From: an uncultured Spirochaetota bacterium
GTDB lineage: Bacteria > Spirochaetota > Spirochaetia > Treponematales > Rectinemataceae
NCBI GenBank assembly: GCA_903821875.1
Contig: CAIJMU010000115.1
Coordinates: forward strand, 33,959 to 97,958
Length of the DNA stretch: 64,000 nt
Direction of reading: 5' to 3'
In this document: one piece after another, positions 1 to 9,094 of the stretch
Numbering within the stretch: position 1 is the stretch's first letter
How the letters are laid out: the number at the start of each line of letters is the position of its first letter
Notes under the pieces: model-generated
Seen by the model: the letters and a program-made list of their open reading frames with translations, nothing else
The model's database searches: none
What the model was told of the DNA's origin: nothing
Made by a program: the position numbers and the translations under genes

Positions 1-464
1 GTCTGTACGCTGGCGATCGAGGCCACCAGGCGGGTCGTGTTTTCGGCGTTCCAGCCGAAGATCTTCACGCCGCCGATGCCCCGTTCAGAGATCCAGCGGT
101 AGAGGGTTGGCGTCGGGCTGTCACCCGGCCAGGTAAGAAGAAAGACCTGCCCCAGCACCTCCTCGTCGCGCATTGAAGCCAGAAGAGCCTCGACTCGCGC
201 AGAAACGGGACCGGCTGTCCAGAAATCCCCCTGGGCTGCGGTACCTGAGGCCAGGGAGTCCAGTGAAGCAAGGGTTCCCCCCTGCATTTCGAGGGGACTC
301 ATGCCGCGGAGTGAGACAGGCTCAGATCCTCCGGCCCAGGGGAGGGGCGGAGGGGAGGATGCCCAGGAAAGAGCGAGAAAGCCGAAGATAAGGAGCCAGG
401 GCAGGCTCTTGAAACTCGGCGCCTGCCAGCTCACTCCGGTCCCGGGTACCCGGGGAGGCCGCAT
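1..464 (-). CDS. Glycoside hydrolase family 3 N-terminal domain protein (3' end outside window)
   Basis: The frame is open from an ATG at 464 to the window edge, so only about 154 N-terminal residues are seen. Residues 22-46 are a hydrophobic signal or anchor segment rich in L, F, A and W. After it comes sequence typical of the GH3 start: an M-R-D-E-E-V-L-G-Q-V-F stretch and then G-I-G-G-V-K-I-F-G-W, the usual first strand of the GH3 TIM barrel. The family cleaves beta-linked sugars, including N-acetylglucosamine in peptidoglycan (NagZ type). The substrate cannot be told from this piece. An exported beta-N-acetylhexosaminidase or beta-glucosidase is most likely. The gene starts 4 bp after trxB stops, so the two are probably cotranscribed. 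Confidence 0.7.
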   Translation of the reverse strand, partial: MRPPRVPGTGVSWQAPSFKSLPWLLIFGFLALSWASSPPPLPWAGGSEPVSLRGMSPLEMQGGTLASLDSLASGTAAQGDFWTAGPVSARVEALLASMRDEEVLGQVFLLTWPGDSPTPTLYRWISERGIGGVKIFGWNAENTTRLVASIASVQ

Positions 465-468
465 CGGC

Positions 469-1419
469 TCAGGAACCCTGTGGAGCGGAGGCCTGGCCTG
501 CCTTGACCCCGTCGATGTGCAGCGCTGCACAATGGGCGGCGACAGCACCGTCGGAGCAGGCAGTGACGATCTGCCTGAAGGGACTGACGCGGACATCGCC
601 GGCGGCGAAGAGTCCCGTAACGCTCGTCTCCATCCGCTCGTCGGTGAGGATGGAACCGGCCTCGTCCCGGGTTGCGCTGCCGGCGAGGGAGCTTTTGGGG
701 TCGGATCCGATGAATACAAAGACAGCGTCGACAGCCTCGTCATAAAGGCCCTTTCCGCCGAGCTCCTCGAGAACGACGGCCTCGACTTTCTTGCTTCCCT
801 TGATCTCCCGCACGACCGTATTGAGTCTGATCTCGATGCGGGGATTGTTCAGAATCCTGTCGACAAGGGATTTCTGGGCGCGGAAGGCCTCGCGCCGATG
901 CGTGAGTATCACCCTGTCGCTGAGCTTGGAAAGGAACATCGCCTCATCGCAGGCAGCGTCACCCCCTCCGACCACGAGCATCCGCTTTCCCTTGAAAAAG
1001 GGGCCGTCGCAGGTCGCGCAATAGGATACGCCCCTGCCCTGGAACTCCTCTTCGCCGGGAACGCCGATGTGGCGATGGACTGCGCCCGTGGCGAGGATGA
1101 CCGCGAGGGCTTCGATCCGGCCCTCGGTAGTCTCGAGAATAAAGCGGTCGCCAGACTTCGAGACCGAGGTGACGGAGGCACTCAGGATCTCGGCCCCGAA
1201 GGCCTCTGCCTGGGCGCGGAGTCGCTCGGAGAAATCGTAGCCATTGATCGGCTCGAGGATGCCAGGGTAGTTTTCCAGCCCATCGATGAGGAGGGCCTGC
1301 CCCCCGGGGGCCATCTCCTCGATGAGGAGGGTGTCGAGGTTGGCCCGGGCCCCGTATTGGGCTGCAGAAAGGCCTGCCGCACCTCCGCCGATGATGACAA
1401 GATCGCGTTCCTGCTTCAT
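469..1419 (-). CDS. trxB: Thioredoxin reductase
   Basis: This 316-aa flavoprotein uses NADPH to reduce thioredoxin in the cytoplasm. Visible marks are the FAD-binding GGGAAG at residues 11-16, the redox-active CATC at 134-137, the NADP-binding GGGDAA near 151-156 and a C-terminal FAAGD motif that contacts FAD. The length is normal for the family. The ATG at 1419 is chosen because a GGGAG ribosome site lies just upstream and the conserved N-terminus starts there. The frame stays open further upstream but that part shows no homology. It is the first gene of a likely two-gene operon with the GH3 protein. Confidence 0.95.
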   Translation of the reverse strand: MKQERDLVIIGGGAAGLSAAQYGARANLDTLLIEEMAPGGQALLIDGLENYPGILEPINGYDFSERLRAQAEAFGAEILSASVTSVSKSGDRFILETTEGRIEALAVILATGAVHRHIGVPGEEEFQGRGVSYCATCDGPFFKGKRMLVVGGGDAACDEAMFLSKLSDRVILTHRREAFRAQKSLVDRILNNPRIEIRLNTVVREIKGSKKVEAVVLEELGGKGLYDEAVDAVFVFIGSDPKSSLAGSATRDEAGSILTDERMETSVTGLFAAGDVRVSPFRQIVTACSDGAVAAHCAALHIDGVKAGQASAPQGS

Positions 1420-1621
1420 GCTGTTCTCCCGGTATGCCTGTTTCCAGCGATACAATGCAAGCCGACACGGGTCAGCTTGGAATGGGCCGGTAGCACCTGG
1501 GCTTCGGCACGAGGCCCTTCTGCCGGGGAAAGGATACGGACAACGCGTGACTACGACAAGCCATGCCAAGGGAAGGACCCGCGGGAGGACCCGCCCCGCG
1601 AGCCATCACCCCGACTTCCGC

Positions 1622-2926
1622 ATGTTCCTGGCCCTCCTTCTATCCTTCACTGTGCTTTACGGCCGCCTCATCGCAGCCGAGGCCCAGACCTACCCCGGCA
1701 TCCTCCCCGAAGCCGATCCCTTCCTTGCATCGCTCGGGGCGGCAACTGCGGCCGCTGGACCCGGAGCTGTTCCCAGCCTGGAGGATCTGATCGAAGCAGA
1801 GCTGCGGGCCTCGGGCGTCGCAGCCCCGGACCTGGCTCCTAGGCACGCTGCGGTCGCGGGGATCCTCGATTCGATGGCAGCCGCCTCCAGGGAGGGCAAT
1901 CTGGTAACCAGGGCCGAGGAGGCTCTTGAATGGCTCCACAGCAAGAAGATCCTCGGAATGTACTCCGAACGCGCAAGCACCCTCGTCGACATCCTCGACG
2001 GGAGGCGTTTCAATTGTGTCTCCTCCGCTGCCCTCTACCTCCTGGCCATGCGGAGGCTCGGCATAGCCTGCGAGGGGGTCCAGACTCCTGACCATGCCTT
2101 CTGTGTCGTGCGCATCGAGGGGAAGGCCATCGATGTCGAGACGACGAACCGCTACGGCTTCGACCCCGGAACGCGGCGTGAGTTCACCGATTCCTTCGGC
2201 AAGGCCACCGGCTACAACTACGTGCCTCCCGGAGCCTACTCGAAGCGGGTGCCGATCCCTCCCCTCGCCCTCGTCGCCCTCATCCTGTCCAACCGCTCCT
2301 CGATGTACGAAGAACTCCACCGCTACCAGGATTCGCTGGCCCTCGCTGTGTCCTACGCTGCGCTGGTACCCGGACCGGCGGGCCTCGCTTTTGTGGTGGG
2401 AAGGATCAACAACCGCGCCTCGGAGCTGTCGCAGGAGGGCAAATGGGCCGAGATGCGCGAACTGGCCCTCGCAGCCCGCGACCGCTACGGAAACCTGCCC
2501 GAACTCTCAAAGCTGGCCGCAGCAGCCCAGGACGGCTACCTCTCCTCGATCATCGACACAAAGCCCCTGCCCGAGGCTGTGAGGCTCGTGCTCGGGGCAG
2601 CCGCTGCCGGGGACATCACGAAGGCGCGGCGGAACGAGTTCCTCGTCTACCTTTACGGCAACGAGGCCAACCGGATCGGGGGCCGCGGAGACTGGCTGGC
2701 TGCAGCTGCCCTTGCCGAGACAGGCAGCGCCCTCATCGGTCCTGGCTCGCGGCTTTCCCAGGCTGCGACGAATTACTATCACAATTATGCAGCCGGCGTG
2801 CACAACCGCTTCGCCGAACTCTACAACGCTGGCAAACGGAGCCAGGCGAGGGCCGCACTCGAGGAGGGCCTGCGGGCCTTGCCCGGCGATCCCCTCCTCA
2901 TGGAGGACCTCTCCGCGCTAAAATAG
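1622..2926 (+). CDS. Exported transglutaminase-like cysteine-protease-fold protein
   Basis: The 434-aa protein begins with a hydrophobic signal segment (residues 1-20) ending near A-A-E-A-Q. Residues 130-175 carry a transglutaminase-like core: Cys132 in F-N-C-V-S-S, His158 in P-D-H-A-F and Asp171 in I-D-V-E-T-T, spaced like the Cys-His-Asp triad. The C-terminal half is alpha-helical and resembles TPR/solenoid repeats, with a last pair near residues 385-430. No substrate is evident. Bacterial members are suspected cell-wall or protein-processing enzymes. A GTG at 1547 with an AAGGA upstream could give a 25-residue longer N-terminus. It is divergent from trxB. Confidence 0.75.
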   Translation: MFLALLLSFTVLYGRLIAAEAQTYPGILPEADPFLASLGAATAAAGPGAVPSLEDLIEAELRASGVAAPDLAPRHAAVAGILDSMAAASREGNLVTRAEEALEWLHSKKILGMYSERASTLVDILDGRRFNCVSSAALYLLAMRRLGIACEGVQTPDHAFCVVRIEGKAIDVETTNRYGFDPGTRREFTDSFGKATGYNYVPPGAYSKRVPIPPLALVALILSNRSSMYEELHRYQDSLALAVSYAALVPGPAGLAFVVGRINNRASELSQEGKWAEMRELALAARDRYGNLPELSKLAAAAQDGYLSSIIDTKPLPEAVRLVLGAAAAGDITKARRNEFLVYLYGNEANRIGGRGDWLAAAALAETGSALIGPGSRLSQAATNYYHNYAAGVHNRFAELYNAGKRSQARAALEEGLRALPGDPLLMEDLSALK

Positions 2927-2993
2927 CGCTGCGGGGGTGAGGGGCCGCGCCACCGGGACTGCCCTGCCAGCGCCGCAGCAGCTTTCCGGGCCT

Positions 2994-3022
2994 TTGCGTC
3001 GATTCCTTCCTTCGCCTATACT
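2994..3022 (+). promoter_or_regulatory. Sigma-70 promoter of pfk
   Basis: TTGCGT at 2994-2999 and TATACT at 3017-3022 are separated by 17 bp. Transcription would start near 3029, giving a leader of about 30 nt. An AGGAG at 3047-3051 lies 7 bp before the ATG at 3059. Confidence 0.6.
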
Positions 3023-3058
3023 TCCAGAGAAAACAAGAGCCAGAGCAGGAGCTATCGC

Positions 3059-4384
3059 ATGACTACAAGACCCGAGTTCAAGGTCCTATCCCTCGGGGAG
3101 CCGAGAATAACAAGTCCCATAGAACTCTCCTCGATCAAGGGAGACTCCCTCGCCAATTACGAGGACGATACGATGCTGGTCCGCCACGAGGTCGATATCG
3201 AGGCGAACGGAGCCTGCGCCGACGCAGGCGATTCCCTCTTCGAACGGGCCGGCCCTCGCAGGATGATCTACTTCAATCCAAGCCACGTCCATGCAGGTAT
3301 CGTCACCTGCGGTGGCCTCTGTCCGGGCCTCAACGACGTCATCCGTGCTGCCACCCGGTGCCTCTGGTACCGCTATGGCGTGCGGAGGATCACCGGCATC
3401 CGCTACGGCTACCGGGGCTTCCTCCCCGACTGGAACCTGGACGTCATGCCACTCGGCCCCGAGGTCGTGGACGACATCCATATGCTCGGCGGCACCCTCC
3501 TCGGATCCTCCCGGGGCGGGGGTGAACGCACATCGGACATCGTAGACGCGATCGAGCGCCTCAACCTCAACATCGTATTCACCATCGGTGGCGACGGGAC
3601 CCAGAAGGGCGCGCTCCAGATCTACAAGGAGATCGAACAGCGCAAGCTCAAGGTCTCCGTTGTCGGCATTCCCAAGACCATCGACAATGACCTCCTCTGG
3701 CTCGACCGTTCCTTCGGTTTCGAGACCGCAGTCGCCCGCGCCGCGGACGCCGTGAACTGCGCCCACGCCGAGGCAGACTCCTACATGAACGGCATCGGCC
3801 TCGTGAAGCTGATGGGCCGGGACTCGGGCTTTATCGCGGTACACACTGCCCTCGCGGCCCACTGTGCCAACTTCGTGCTCATCCCCGAGGTTCCCTTCGA
3901 CCTCGAGGGTCCCGAGGGCTTCATGACCAAGCTCGAGGAGCGCATCAAGAGCAGGAACCACGCGGTGATCATCGCCGCCGAGGGTGCGGGCCAGGAGCAC
4001 CTGGCCGCCATTGCAGGCACCGACCCCTCGGGGAACCGCAAGTATGGAGACATCGGCATCTTCCTGAAGGAACGGATCGAGGCCCACTTCAGGGAACGCA
4101 AGATCGACATAAGCCTCAAGTACATCGATCCGAGCTATATGGTCAGGTCAGCGCCGGCCAATCCCGTCGACTCGGTCTACTGCGAGCGGCTCGGTGGCAA
4201 CGCCGTCCACGCGGCGATGTCGGGAAGGACAGCCCTCATCGTCGGCATGGTGAACAGCCGCTTTGTCCACATCCCCATGGAGGTCGCCGTCGCCAGCCGC
4301 TCCAGGGTCGATCCCGAGGGCGAACTCTGGCGCGACACTGTCGAATCGACCCACCAGCCCTTCTCGATGAAAAACAGGCTGTGA
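3059..4384 (+). CDS. pfkA: ATP-dependent 6-phosphofructokinase (plant/trypanosome/spirochaete type)
   Basis: The enzyme phosphorylates fructose 6-phosphate in glycolysis. It is 441 aa, longer than the 320-aa E. coli type because of an N-terminal extension of about 75 residues. The phosphodonor site reads GGDGT (177-181), and Gly at the fourth position points to ATP. The catalytic loop reads PKTIDND (205-211) and keeps the Lys usually seen in pyrophosphate-dependent enzymes. This combination is known from trypanosomal and spirochaetal ATP-PFKs. A strong promoter and SD precede it. The next gene starts 4 bp after its stop, so glycolysis and the following signalling genes may be cotranscribed. 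Confidence 0.9.
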   Translation: MTTRPEFKVLSLGEPRITSPIELSSIKGDSLANYEDDTMLVRHEVDIEANGACADAGDSLFERAGPRRMIYFNPSHVHAGIVTCGGLCPGLNDVIRAATRCLWYRYGVRRITGIRYGYRGFLPDWNLDVMPLGPEVVDDIHMLGGTLLGSSRGGGERTSDIVDAIERLNLNIVFTIGGDGTQKGALQIYKEIEQRKLKVSVVGIPKTIDNDLLWLDRSFGFETAVARAADAVNCAHAEADSYMNGIGLVKLMGRDSGFIAVHTALAAHCANFVLIPEVPFDLEGPEGFMTKLEERIKSRNHAVIIAAEGAGQEHLAAIAGTDPSGNRKYGDIGIFLKERIEAHFRERKIDISLKYIDPSYMVRSAPANPVDSVYCERLGGNAVHAAMSGRTALIVGMVNSRFVHIPMEVAVASRSRVDPEGELWRDTVESTHQPFSMKNRL

Positions 4385-4388
4385 TCCG

Positions 4389-5666
4389 ATGGCACGACAG
4401 AAAAAAGTCCTCATAATTGACGAATCTGAGCTGTTCCGGAGCTACCTGAAGGAGCGCCTGTCGGAATACTTCACCATCGAAGTCTCGGTCCATGGACTCG
4501 ACGGCATCTCGAAGCTCCGTACCTTCCTCCCCGACCTCGTCATCATGGACCACAACCTCACGCGGAAATCCTGCAAGGAGATCCTCGAAGACAAGAGCCG
4601 CAACCCCAACATCGCCGAGATCCCCGTGATCCTCACCGCCCAGAAGATCGACCGCAACCGTCTCCTTGAGCTCGTCCAGTTCCGCATCAGCAAGATCCTG
4701 ATGAAGCCCCTCATGATCGACACCCTCTTCGACGCGCTCAATGAGATCATGGGAATGAAGCTCCGCGTCGACGAGACACCCTGCATCATCGAAGCCCACG
4801 TCAACGACAACATCGTCTTCATCGAGGTCGCCCGGGGCATCAACCGCGAGAAGGCAGACCTCCTCCACTTCAAGGTAGCCGAGCTCCTGGGCCTCTACCA
4901 GATATCCAATCCGCGCATCCTGATGATGCTCTCGGACATCGAGCTCAGCTTCATCGACGGATCCAACCTCGAGATCCTCCTCCGCGTCCTTCTTGCCCAC
5001 ACCAAGGGCAAGGCAAAACATATCAAGATACTGACGATCTCCAGCTTCATGCGGGAGTTCGTCTCGGGACGCCAGGAGTTCAGGGAGATCGAGGTCGTCT
5101 CGAACCTCCAGAACGCCATGGACGGACTCCTGGTCGACTATGATCCCGAGGGCGAGCACAAGGAGCGCGCCGAGATGATCTCGGAGCGCATACTGGACAT
5201 GCAGGGAACCTCGAACGGGGCCGAGAGCTTCGAGATGCGCTTCCAGACCGAGTCGCAGCAGCCGGTGGTCGTCGATGCCGCAATGAAGGACTCGGGTGCT
5301 GCCCTCTCGATCGCGGTGGTCGACGACGACTTCATCATACAGGAACTCGTCAAGACCACCTTCACGACCATCGACGCGGAGGTGAGCGCCTTCTCCGACG
5401 GGCGAGAGTTCCTGGCCAACGCGCGCGCAAAGAGCTGGGACCTGGTCTTCCTTGATCTCCTCATGCCGGGGGTCGGTGGCTTCGAGGTGCTCAAGCGGCT
5501 CCGTACCGAGGAAATAGACATACCCGTGATAATCCTTTCGGCGGTCACGCATCGGGAAGCTGTGGTCAAGGCCGTGGAGGCGGGGGTAAAGAGCTACCTG
5601 ATCAAGCCCCTGAAGCCCGACCAGATCCTCAAGAAGACGCTTGAGATCCTCAAGGCAAACTTCTAG
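4389..5666 (+). CDS. Double-receiver response regulator with a central STAS-like segment
   Basis: The 425-aa protein has two CheY-type receiver domains and no DNA-binding output domain. The N-terminal receiver (about 5-125) has Asp54 in V-I-M-D-H as phosphoacceptor and a K-P-L motif near 107. The C-terminal receiver (about 305-425) has the acidic V-V-D-D-D pocket, phospho-Asp in V-F-L-D-L-L-M-P-G and a K-P-L motif. The middle (about 135-275) looks like an alpha/beta STAS-type domain, which is an inference from its hydrophobic pattern. It probably acts as a phosphorelay intermediate for the hybrid kinase that starts 11 bp downstream. Confidence 0.8.
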   Translation: MARQKKVLIIDESELFRSYLKERLSEYFTIEVSVHGLDGISKLRTFLPDLVIMDHNLTRKSCKEILEDKSRNPNIAEIPVILTAQKIDRNRLLELVQFRISKILMKPLMIDTLFDALNEIMGMKLRVDETPCIIEAHVNDNIVFIEVARGINREKADLLHFKVAELLGLYQISNPRILMMLSDIELSFIDGSNLEILLRVLLAHTKGKAKHIKILTISSFMREFVSGRQEFREIEVVSNLQNAMDGLLVDYDPEGEHKERAEMISERILDMQGTSNGAESFEMRFQTESQQPVVVDAAMKDSGAALSIAVVDDDFIIQELVKTTFTTIDAEVSAFSDGREFLANARAKSWDLVFLDLLMPGVGGFEVLKRLRTEEIDIPVIILSAVTHREAVVKAVEAGVKSYLIKPLKPDQILKKTLEILKANF

Positions 5667-5677
5667 GAGGGGGTGGC

Positions 5678-8170
5678 ATGGCGACACCTGAGGCCCTGTG
5701 GAGATCCTCCTTCGAACAGTCGGCCACGCCCTTGGCCGCGGTTGATACCCGCGGTACCCTGGCGGCCTGGAACAATGCCTTCGCGAAGCTTTTCCATTCC
5801 ATAGCCAGCAGCCCTCCCGAAAGCTTTTCCGACTCCCTCTTCGAGCTGATCCGGCAGCGCGAAGGGATCAATTTCGACTATTACGCGGCCCAGATCCTCC
5901 TCGGTGGCATGGGACAGGCCGATGTCGAGACACCGGTCAGGACCCGTGACGGGCAGAAGCGCTGGCAACGCATCTCGCTCTCGCTTCTTGAGCCAGGCAA
6001 CCCAGCCCAGAAATCGGCCAACGCGGGCAACAACGGAGAGCGCTATATCCTCTGCAGCTTCGAGGATGTCACAGACCGCACCCTGCGCGAGCGCAGCCTC
6101 CGGGAAGCGAAGGAGGAAGCGGAGAAGGCCACGCACACAAAGAGCCAGTTCCTGGCCAACATGAGCCACGAGATCCGCACACCCATCCAGACGATACTCG
6201 GCGTGGTGGAACTCCTGGGTGAGACCAGGCTCGATGGCGAGCAGTCGGAATACGCGACGCAGGTGCGCTTTTCAGCCGAGGTCCTCCTGGGCCTCATCAA
6301 TGACATCCTCGATTTCTCCAAGATCGAAGCGGGCAAGCTCAACCTCGAGACGACCGACTATGACATCCTGGCCACCGCCTACCAGTCGGCTGACCTCCTG
6401 GTCATGGACGCGCACAGGAAGGGACTCGAGGTAGTCGTGGACCTCGGCGAGAGCATCCCCGCAGTCGTGCGCGGCGATCCCACGAGGGTCCGTCAGATCA
6501 TAGTGAACCTCCTCAAGAACGCGATCAAGTTCACCGACGAGGGAGGGGTTTCCCTTGTCGCGCGCCTCCGCCGCGACGGCACGCATGACCGGATACGCTT
6601 CGAGATCAGGGACTCAGGCGTCGGCATACCCGACGACATGCGCGACCGCTTGTTCACGCCCTTCTTCCAGGTGGACTTCGCTGCGGCGAGGAAGACGGGA
6701 GGCACGGGCCTCGGCCTCGCGATCTCCCGGCACCTGGTCGAGATGATGTCGGGCAGCATCGGTGTCTCGGTCAACAGCCCCCGGGGTTCGGTCTTCTGGT
6801 TCGAGATCCCCCTGGTCGTACCCGAGTACACGGCGCGTGCCACCGAGTTCGACATCCCCTCCGGTGGACGCCGCGTCCTGGTAGTGGACGACAGCAGCGA
6901 AGCACGGGCCTTCGCCGTACGTGTAGCCGCCAGGGCGGGACACCAGGTGGTCGAGGCAGCCTCCGGCGACGAGGCCCTGGTAGTGCTCCGCGAAGCTGCG
7001 GGCTATGCCAATCCCTTCGACATCTGCCTGATCGACCAGAACATGCCGCGGATGGACGGCTGGCGGCTGGCCAGCGAGATCACCCAGGACGCGGCCATCA
7101 ATGGCCTGCGCCTCGTGCTCATGGTGCCCGAGGGCAGCATGGGAGCGGACGCGAAGATGAAGCTGCTCCGCTGGTTTGACGACTACCTCGCCAAGCCCCT
7201 CCGCCCGAGCTTTCTCATCAAGACCCTGGCTGCGACCGATACCGTCAAGGACGCTCCGGCGACCGGGATAAAGCAGAGGGCCGGTGTCGAGGAAAGCGAC
7301 CTCCGCTTCGACGCCGACGTGCTCATCGCCGAGGACCACGAAGTCAACCGCGAGCTCTTCACCGTCATACTGGACAAGCTTGGCTGCCGCGTCACACCGG
7401 CCCGCGACGGACAGGAGGCGGTCGAGATCGCCGCCACCGGCAAGCCCGGGGGCGGCCCCTTTGACATAATACTGATGGACATCTTCATGCCTCGGATGAA
7501 CGGCTACGAGGCATCCCGCGCCATCAGGGAGGCCGGGTACCGCGGACCCCTCGTCGCGGTGACTGCCTCGGCCCTGAAGGGCGAGCGCGAGAAATGCGTG
7601 GAGGCCGGGATGAACGACATCCTGGTCAAGCCCTTCCGCAAGAAGGATCTCGCCGGCGTGCTTTCAGCCTGGCTGCCAAAAACGGGGAGCGAAGGACCGG
7701 AAAATCCCACACTGCGGCCCCAGTCTCAGCAGCTACAATCCGGGGACCTGCCGGAAGAACCCCTTGAACTCCTCGAGGCGCTTGAGGTCCCGAAGGCCGC
7801 CCCGCTACGCGATGTGGAACCCCATGACATCCTCGACCTGGCCAGCGTGATAAATACCTTCCTCGGGCAGAAAAGCACCGTGATGAGCCTCCTTGAGCGC
7901 TTCAGGGACAAGGCCCGGGGCCAGCTCGTCGAGCTCGAGTCCCTCCTTGTGGCTTCAGACTACCCGCGATTCAGGGAAGTGGCGCATTCCATCAAGGGAG
8001 CTGCCTGGAACCTCTCCGCCAGGCGCCTCGGCGATTCTGCCCGGGATGCCGAAAACGCGGGCCGCAACGGGGAGGCAGCCGCCGCGCAGAGCTCGCTGGC
8101 CCAGCTCAAGACCACCTTCGCCGAGTTCGACGCAATCGTGACGACAATCCTCAAGACCGACCCGGGCTGA
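5678..8170 (+). CDS. Hybrid sensor histidine kinase (PAS-HisKA-HATPase-REC-REC-HPt)
   Basis: This 830-aa cytoplasmic kinase lacks membrane segments. In order it has a PAS-like sensor (about 5-135), HisKA with His164 in N-M-S-H-E-I-R-T-P, HATPase with N-box N-L-L-K-N-A-I-K-F and G-T-G-L-G-L, a first receiver (about 397-515, phospho-Asp453 in L-I-D-Q-N-M-P), a second receiver (about 544-670, Asp601 in L-M-D-I-F-M-P) and a C-terminal HPt with H-S-I-K-G-A-A near 770. All elements for a full His-Asp-His-Asp relay are present in one chain. Its likely partner is the double-receiver protein encoded just upstream in the same operon. The signal is unknown. Confidence 0.92.
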   Translation: MATPEALWRSSFEQSATPLAAVDTRGTLAAWNNAFAKLFHSIASSPPESFSDSLFELIRQREGINFDYYAAQILLGGMGQADVETPVRTRDGQKRWQRISLSLLEPGNPAQKSANAGNNGERYILCSFEDVTDRTLRERSLREAKEEAEKATHTKSQFLANMSHEIRTPIQTILGVVELLGETRLDGEQSEYATQVRFSAEVLLGLINDILDFSKIEAGKLNLETTDYDILATAYQSADLLVMDAHRKGLEVVVDLGESIPAVVRGDPTRVRQIIVNLLKNAIKFTDEGGVSLVARLRRDGTHDRIRFEIRDSGVGIPDDMRDRLFTPFFQVDFAAARKTGGTGLGLAISRHLVEMMSGSIGVSVNSPRGSVFWFEIPLVVPEYTARATEFDIPSGGRRVLVVDDSSEARAFAVRVAARAGHQVVEAASGDEALVVLREAAGYANPFDICLIDQNMPRMDGWRLASEITQDAAINGLRLVLMVPEGSMGADAKMKLLRWFDDYLAKPLRPSFLIKTLAATDTVKDAPATGIKQRAGVEESDLRFDADVLIAEDHEVNRELFTVILDKLGCRVTPARDGQEAVEIAATGKPGGGPFDIILMDIFMPRMNGYEASRAIREAGYRGPLVAVTASALKGEREKCVEAGMNDILVKPFRKKDLAGVLSAWLPKTGSEGPENPTLRPQSQQLQSGDLPEEPLELLEALEVPKAAPLRDVEPHDILDLASVINTFLGQKSTVMSLLERFRDKARGQLVELESLLVASDYPRFREVAHSIKGAAWNLSARRLGDSARDAENAGRNGEAAAAQSSLAQLKTTFAEFDAIVTTILKTDPG

Positions 8171-8196
8171 CACCAGGGGACCCGAAAGGCTATCTT
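8167..8196 (+). promoter_or_regulatory. Promoter giving a leaderless mRNA for the PHP phosphatase
   Basis: CTGACA (8167-8172) and TATCTT (8191-8196) are 18 bp apart, and only 6 bp separate the -10 box from the ATG at 8203. The expected start point falls on the A of the start codon. No SD sequence is visible. The -35 overlaps the end of the kinase gene. Confidence 0.5.
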
Positions 8197-8202
8197 CCCG
8201 GC

Positions 8203-9051
8203 ATGAGAACGAACTACCATACGCATTCGCCTTTTTGCGATGGAAAAGCTAGCATTCCCGCCATGGCAGCCGCAGCCCAGGCCGAGGGCTACCAGGTGCT
8301 CGGCTTTTCTTCCCACGCGCCCCTGCCCTTCGAGACTGTCTGGAACATGAAGGCCGCGCAGATGCCCGAGTACGCTCAGGCTGTGCGCAAGGAGGCCGCA
8401 GTCTGGAAGGAACGAGGACTTGAGATCCTCCTCGGGCTCGAGATCGACTGGATCGAGGGCATCGCCAGCCCCCGAGATGCGCGCTTCGATTCCATCAACC
8501 TGGACTTCAGGATCTGCTCGGTGCATTTCATCGATCCCGCCGGCAGCGGCCTCTTCGCTGTTGATTCCCCCTCTGATGAATTCGAGAAACGTGCTGCAGC
8601 CGCAGTCCGGGACGAGGGCGACCGGCTCTGGAAGGACTACTACAGGAGGCTTGGCCTGGCCATCCAGGAGGGCGGCTTTGACATACTCGGCCACCTCGAC
8701 CTGGTGGTCAGGAACAATCGGAACGGTCGGTGGTTCGACGAGTCCTCGAAGGCCTACCTCGATGCCGCCTTCGAGGCCATCGAGCCCATGGGCACAAGCG
8801 GCGCAGTCGCCGAGATCAACCTCGGGCCCCTGGTCCGTGGCAAGTCGGACAGGCCCCATCCCTCGCCGCCGATAATGAAGCGGCTTTTCGAACTCGGCGT
8901 GCCAGTGACGATCTCGGCCGACGCCCACGACACACCCCACTTCGGCACATGCCTCGACGCGGCCCGCGACCTGGCACGGAACGCCGGCTACCGTTCGGTC
9001 GCCGTACTCAGCGGCGGCTCCTGGCGCGAGGTCGGCCTCGAGGAGACCTAA
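8203..9051 (+). CDS. Histidinol-phosphatase, PHP family (HisJ/HisK type)
   Basis: The 282-aa protein begins with the PHP metal-binding motif Y-H-T-H-S (His6, His8) followed by F-C-D-G-K. More metal-ligand motifs follow: S-S-H-A, a G-L-E-I-D-W segment, S-V-H-F-I, G-H-L-D and a terminal S-A-D-A-H-D. This layout matches PHP-type histidinol phosphatases, which release phosphate from histidinol phosphate in histidine synthesis with di- or trinuclear metal. No other his gene is in view, so a related PHP phosphoesterase role is possible. It appears to have its own promoter and a leaderless start. Confidence 0.8.
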   Translation: MRTNYHTHSPFCDGKASIPAMAAAAQAEGYQVLGFSSHAPLPFETVWNMKAAQMPEYAQAVRKEAAVWKERGLEILLGLEIDWIEGIASPRDARFDSINLDFRICSVHFIDPAGSGLFAVDSPSDEFEKRAAAAVRDEGDRLWKDYYRRLGLAIQEGGFDILGHLDLVVRNNRNGRWFDESSKAYLDAAFEAIEPMGTSGAVAEINLGPLVRGKSDRPHPSPPIMKRLFELGVPVTISADAHDTPHFGTCLDAARDLARNAGYRSVAVLSGGSWREVGLEET

Positions 9052-9094
9052 GTCTCCAGGAGACTCATGTCTCCAGGAGACTCATGTCTCCAGG
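9052..9094. repeat. 17-bp tandem repeat between convergent genes
   Basis: A 17-bp unit beginning GTCTCCAGGAGACTCAT runs from 9052 to 9068, is repeated exactly at 9069-9085 and starts a third partial copy at 9086. Each unit contains the near-palindrome GTCTCC-A-GGAGAC. It lies directly after the phosphatase stop codon and covers the last codons of the convergent ABC gene. It may help end transcription from both sides. Confidence 0.7.

Noticed and set aside
1286..1621. Upstream extension of the transglutaminase-like gene from 1286
   Set aside because: It runs antisense through the trxB start and lacks similarity. The signal peptide begins at 1622.
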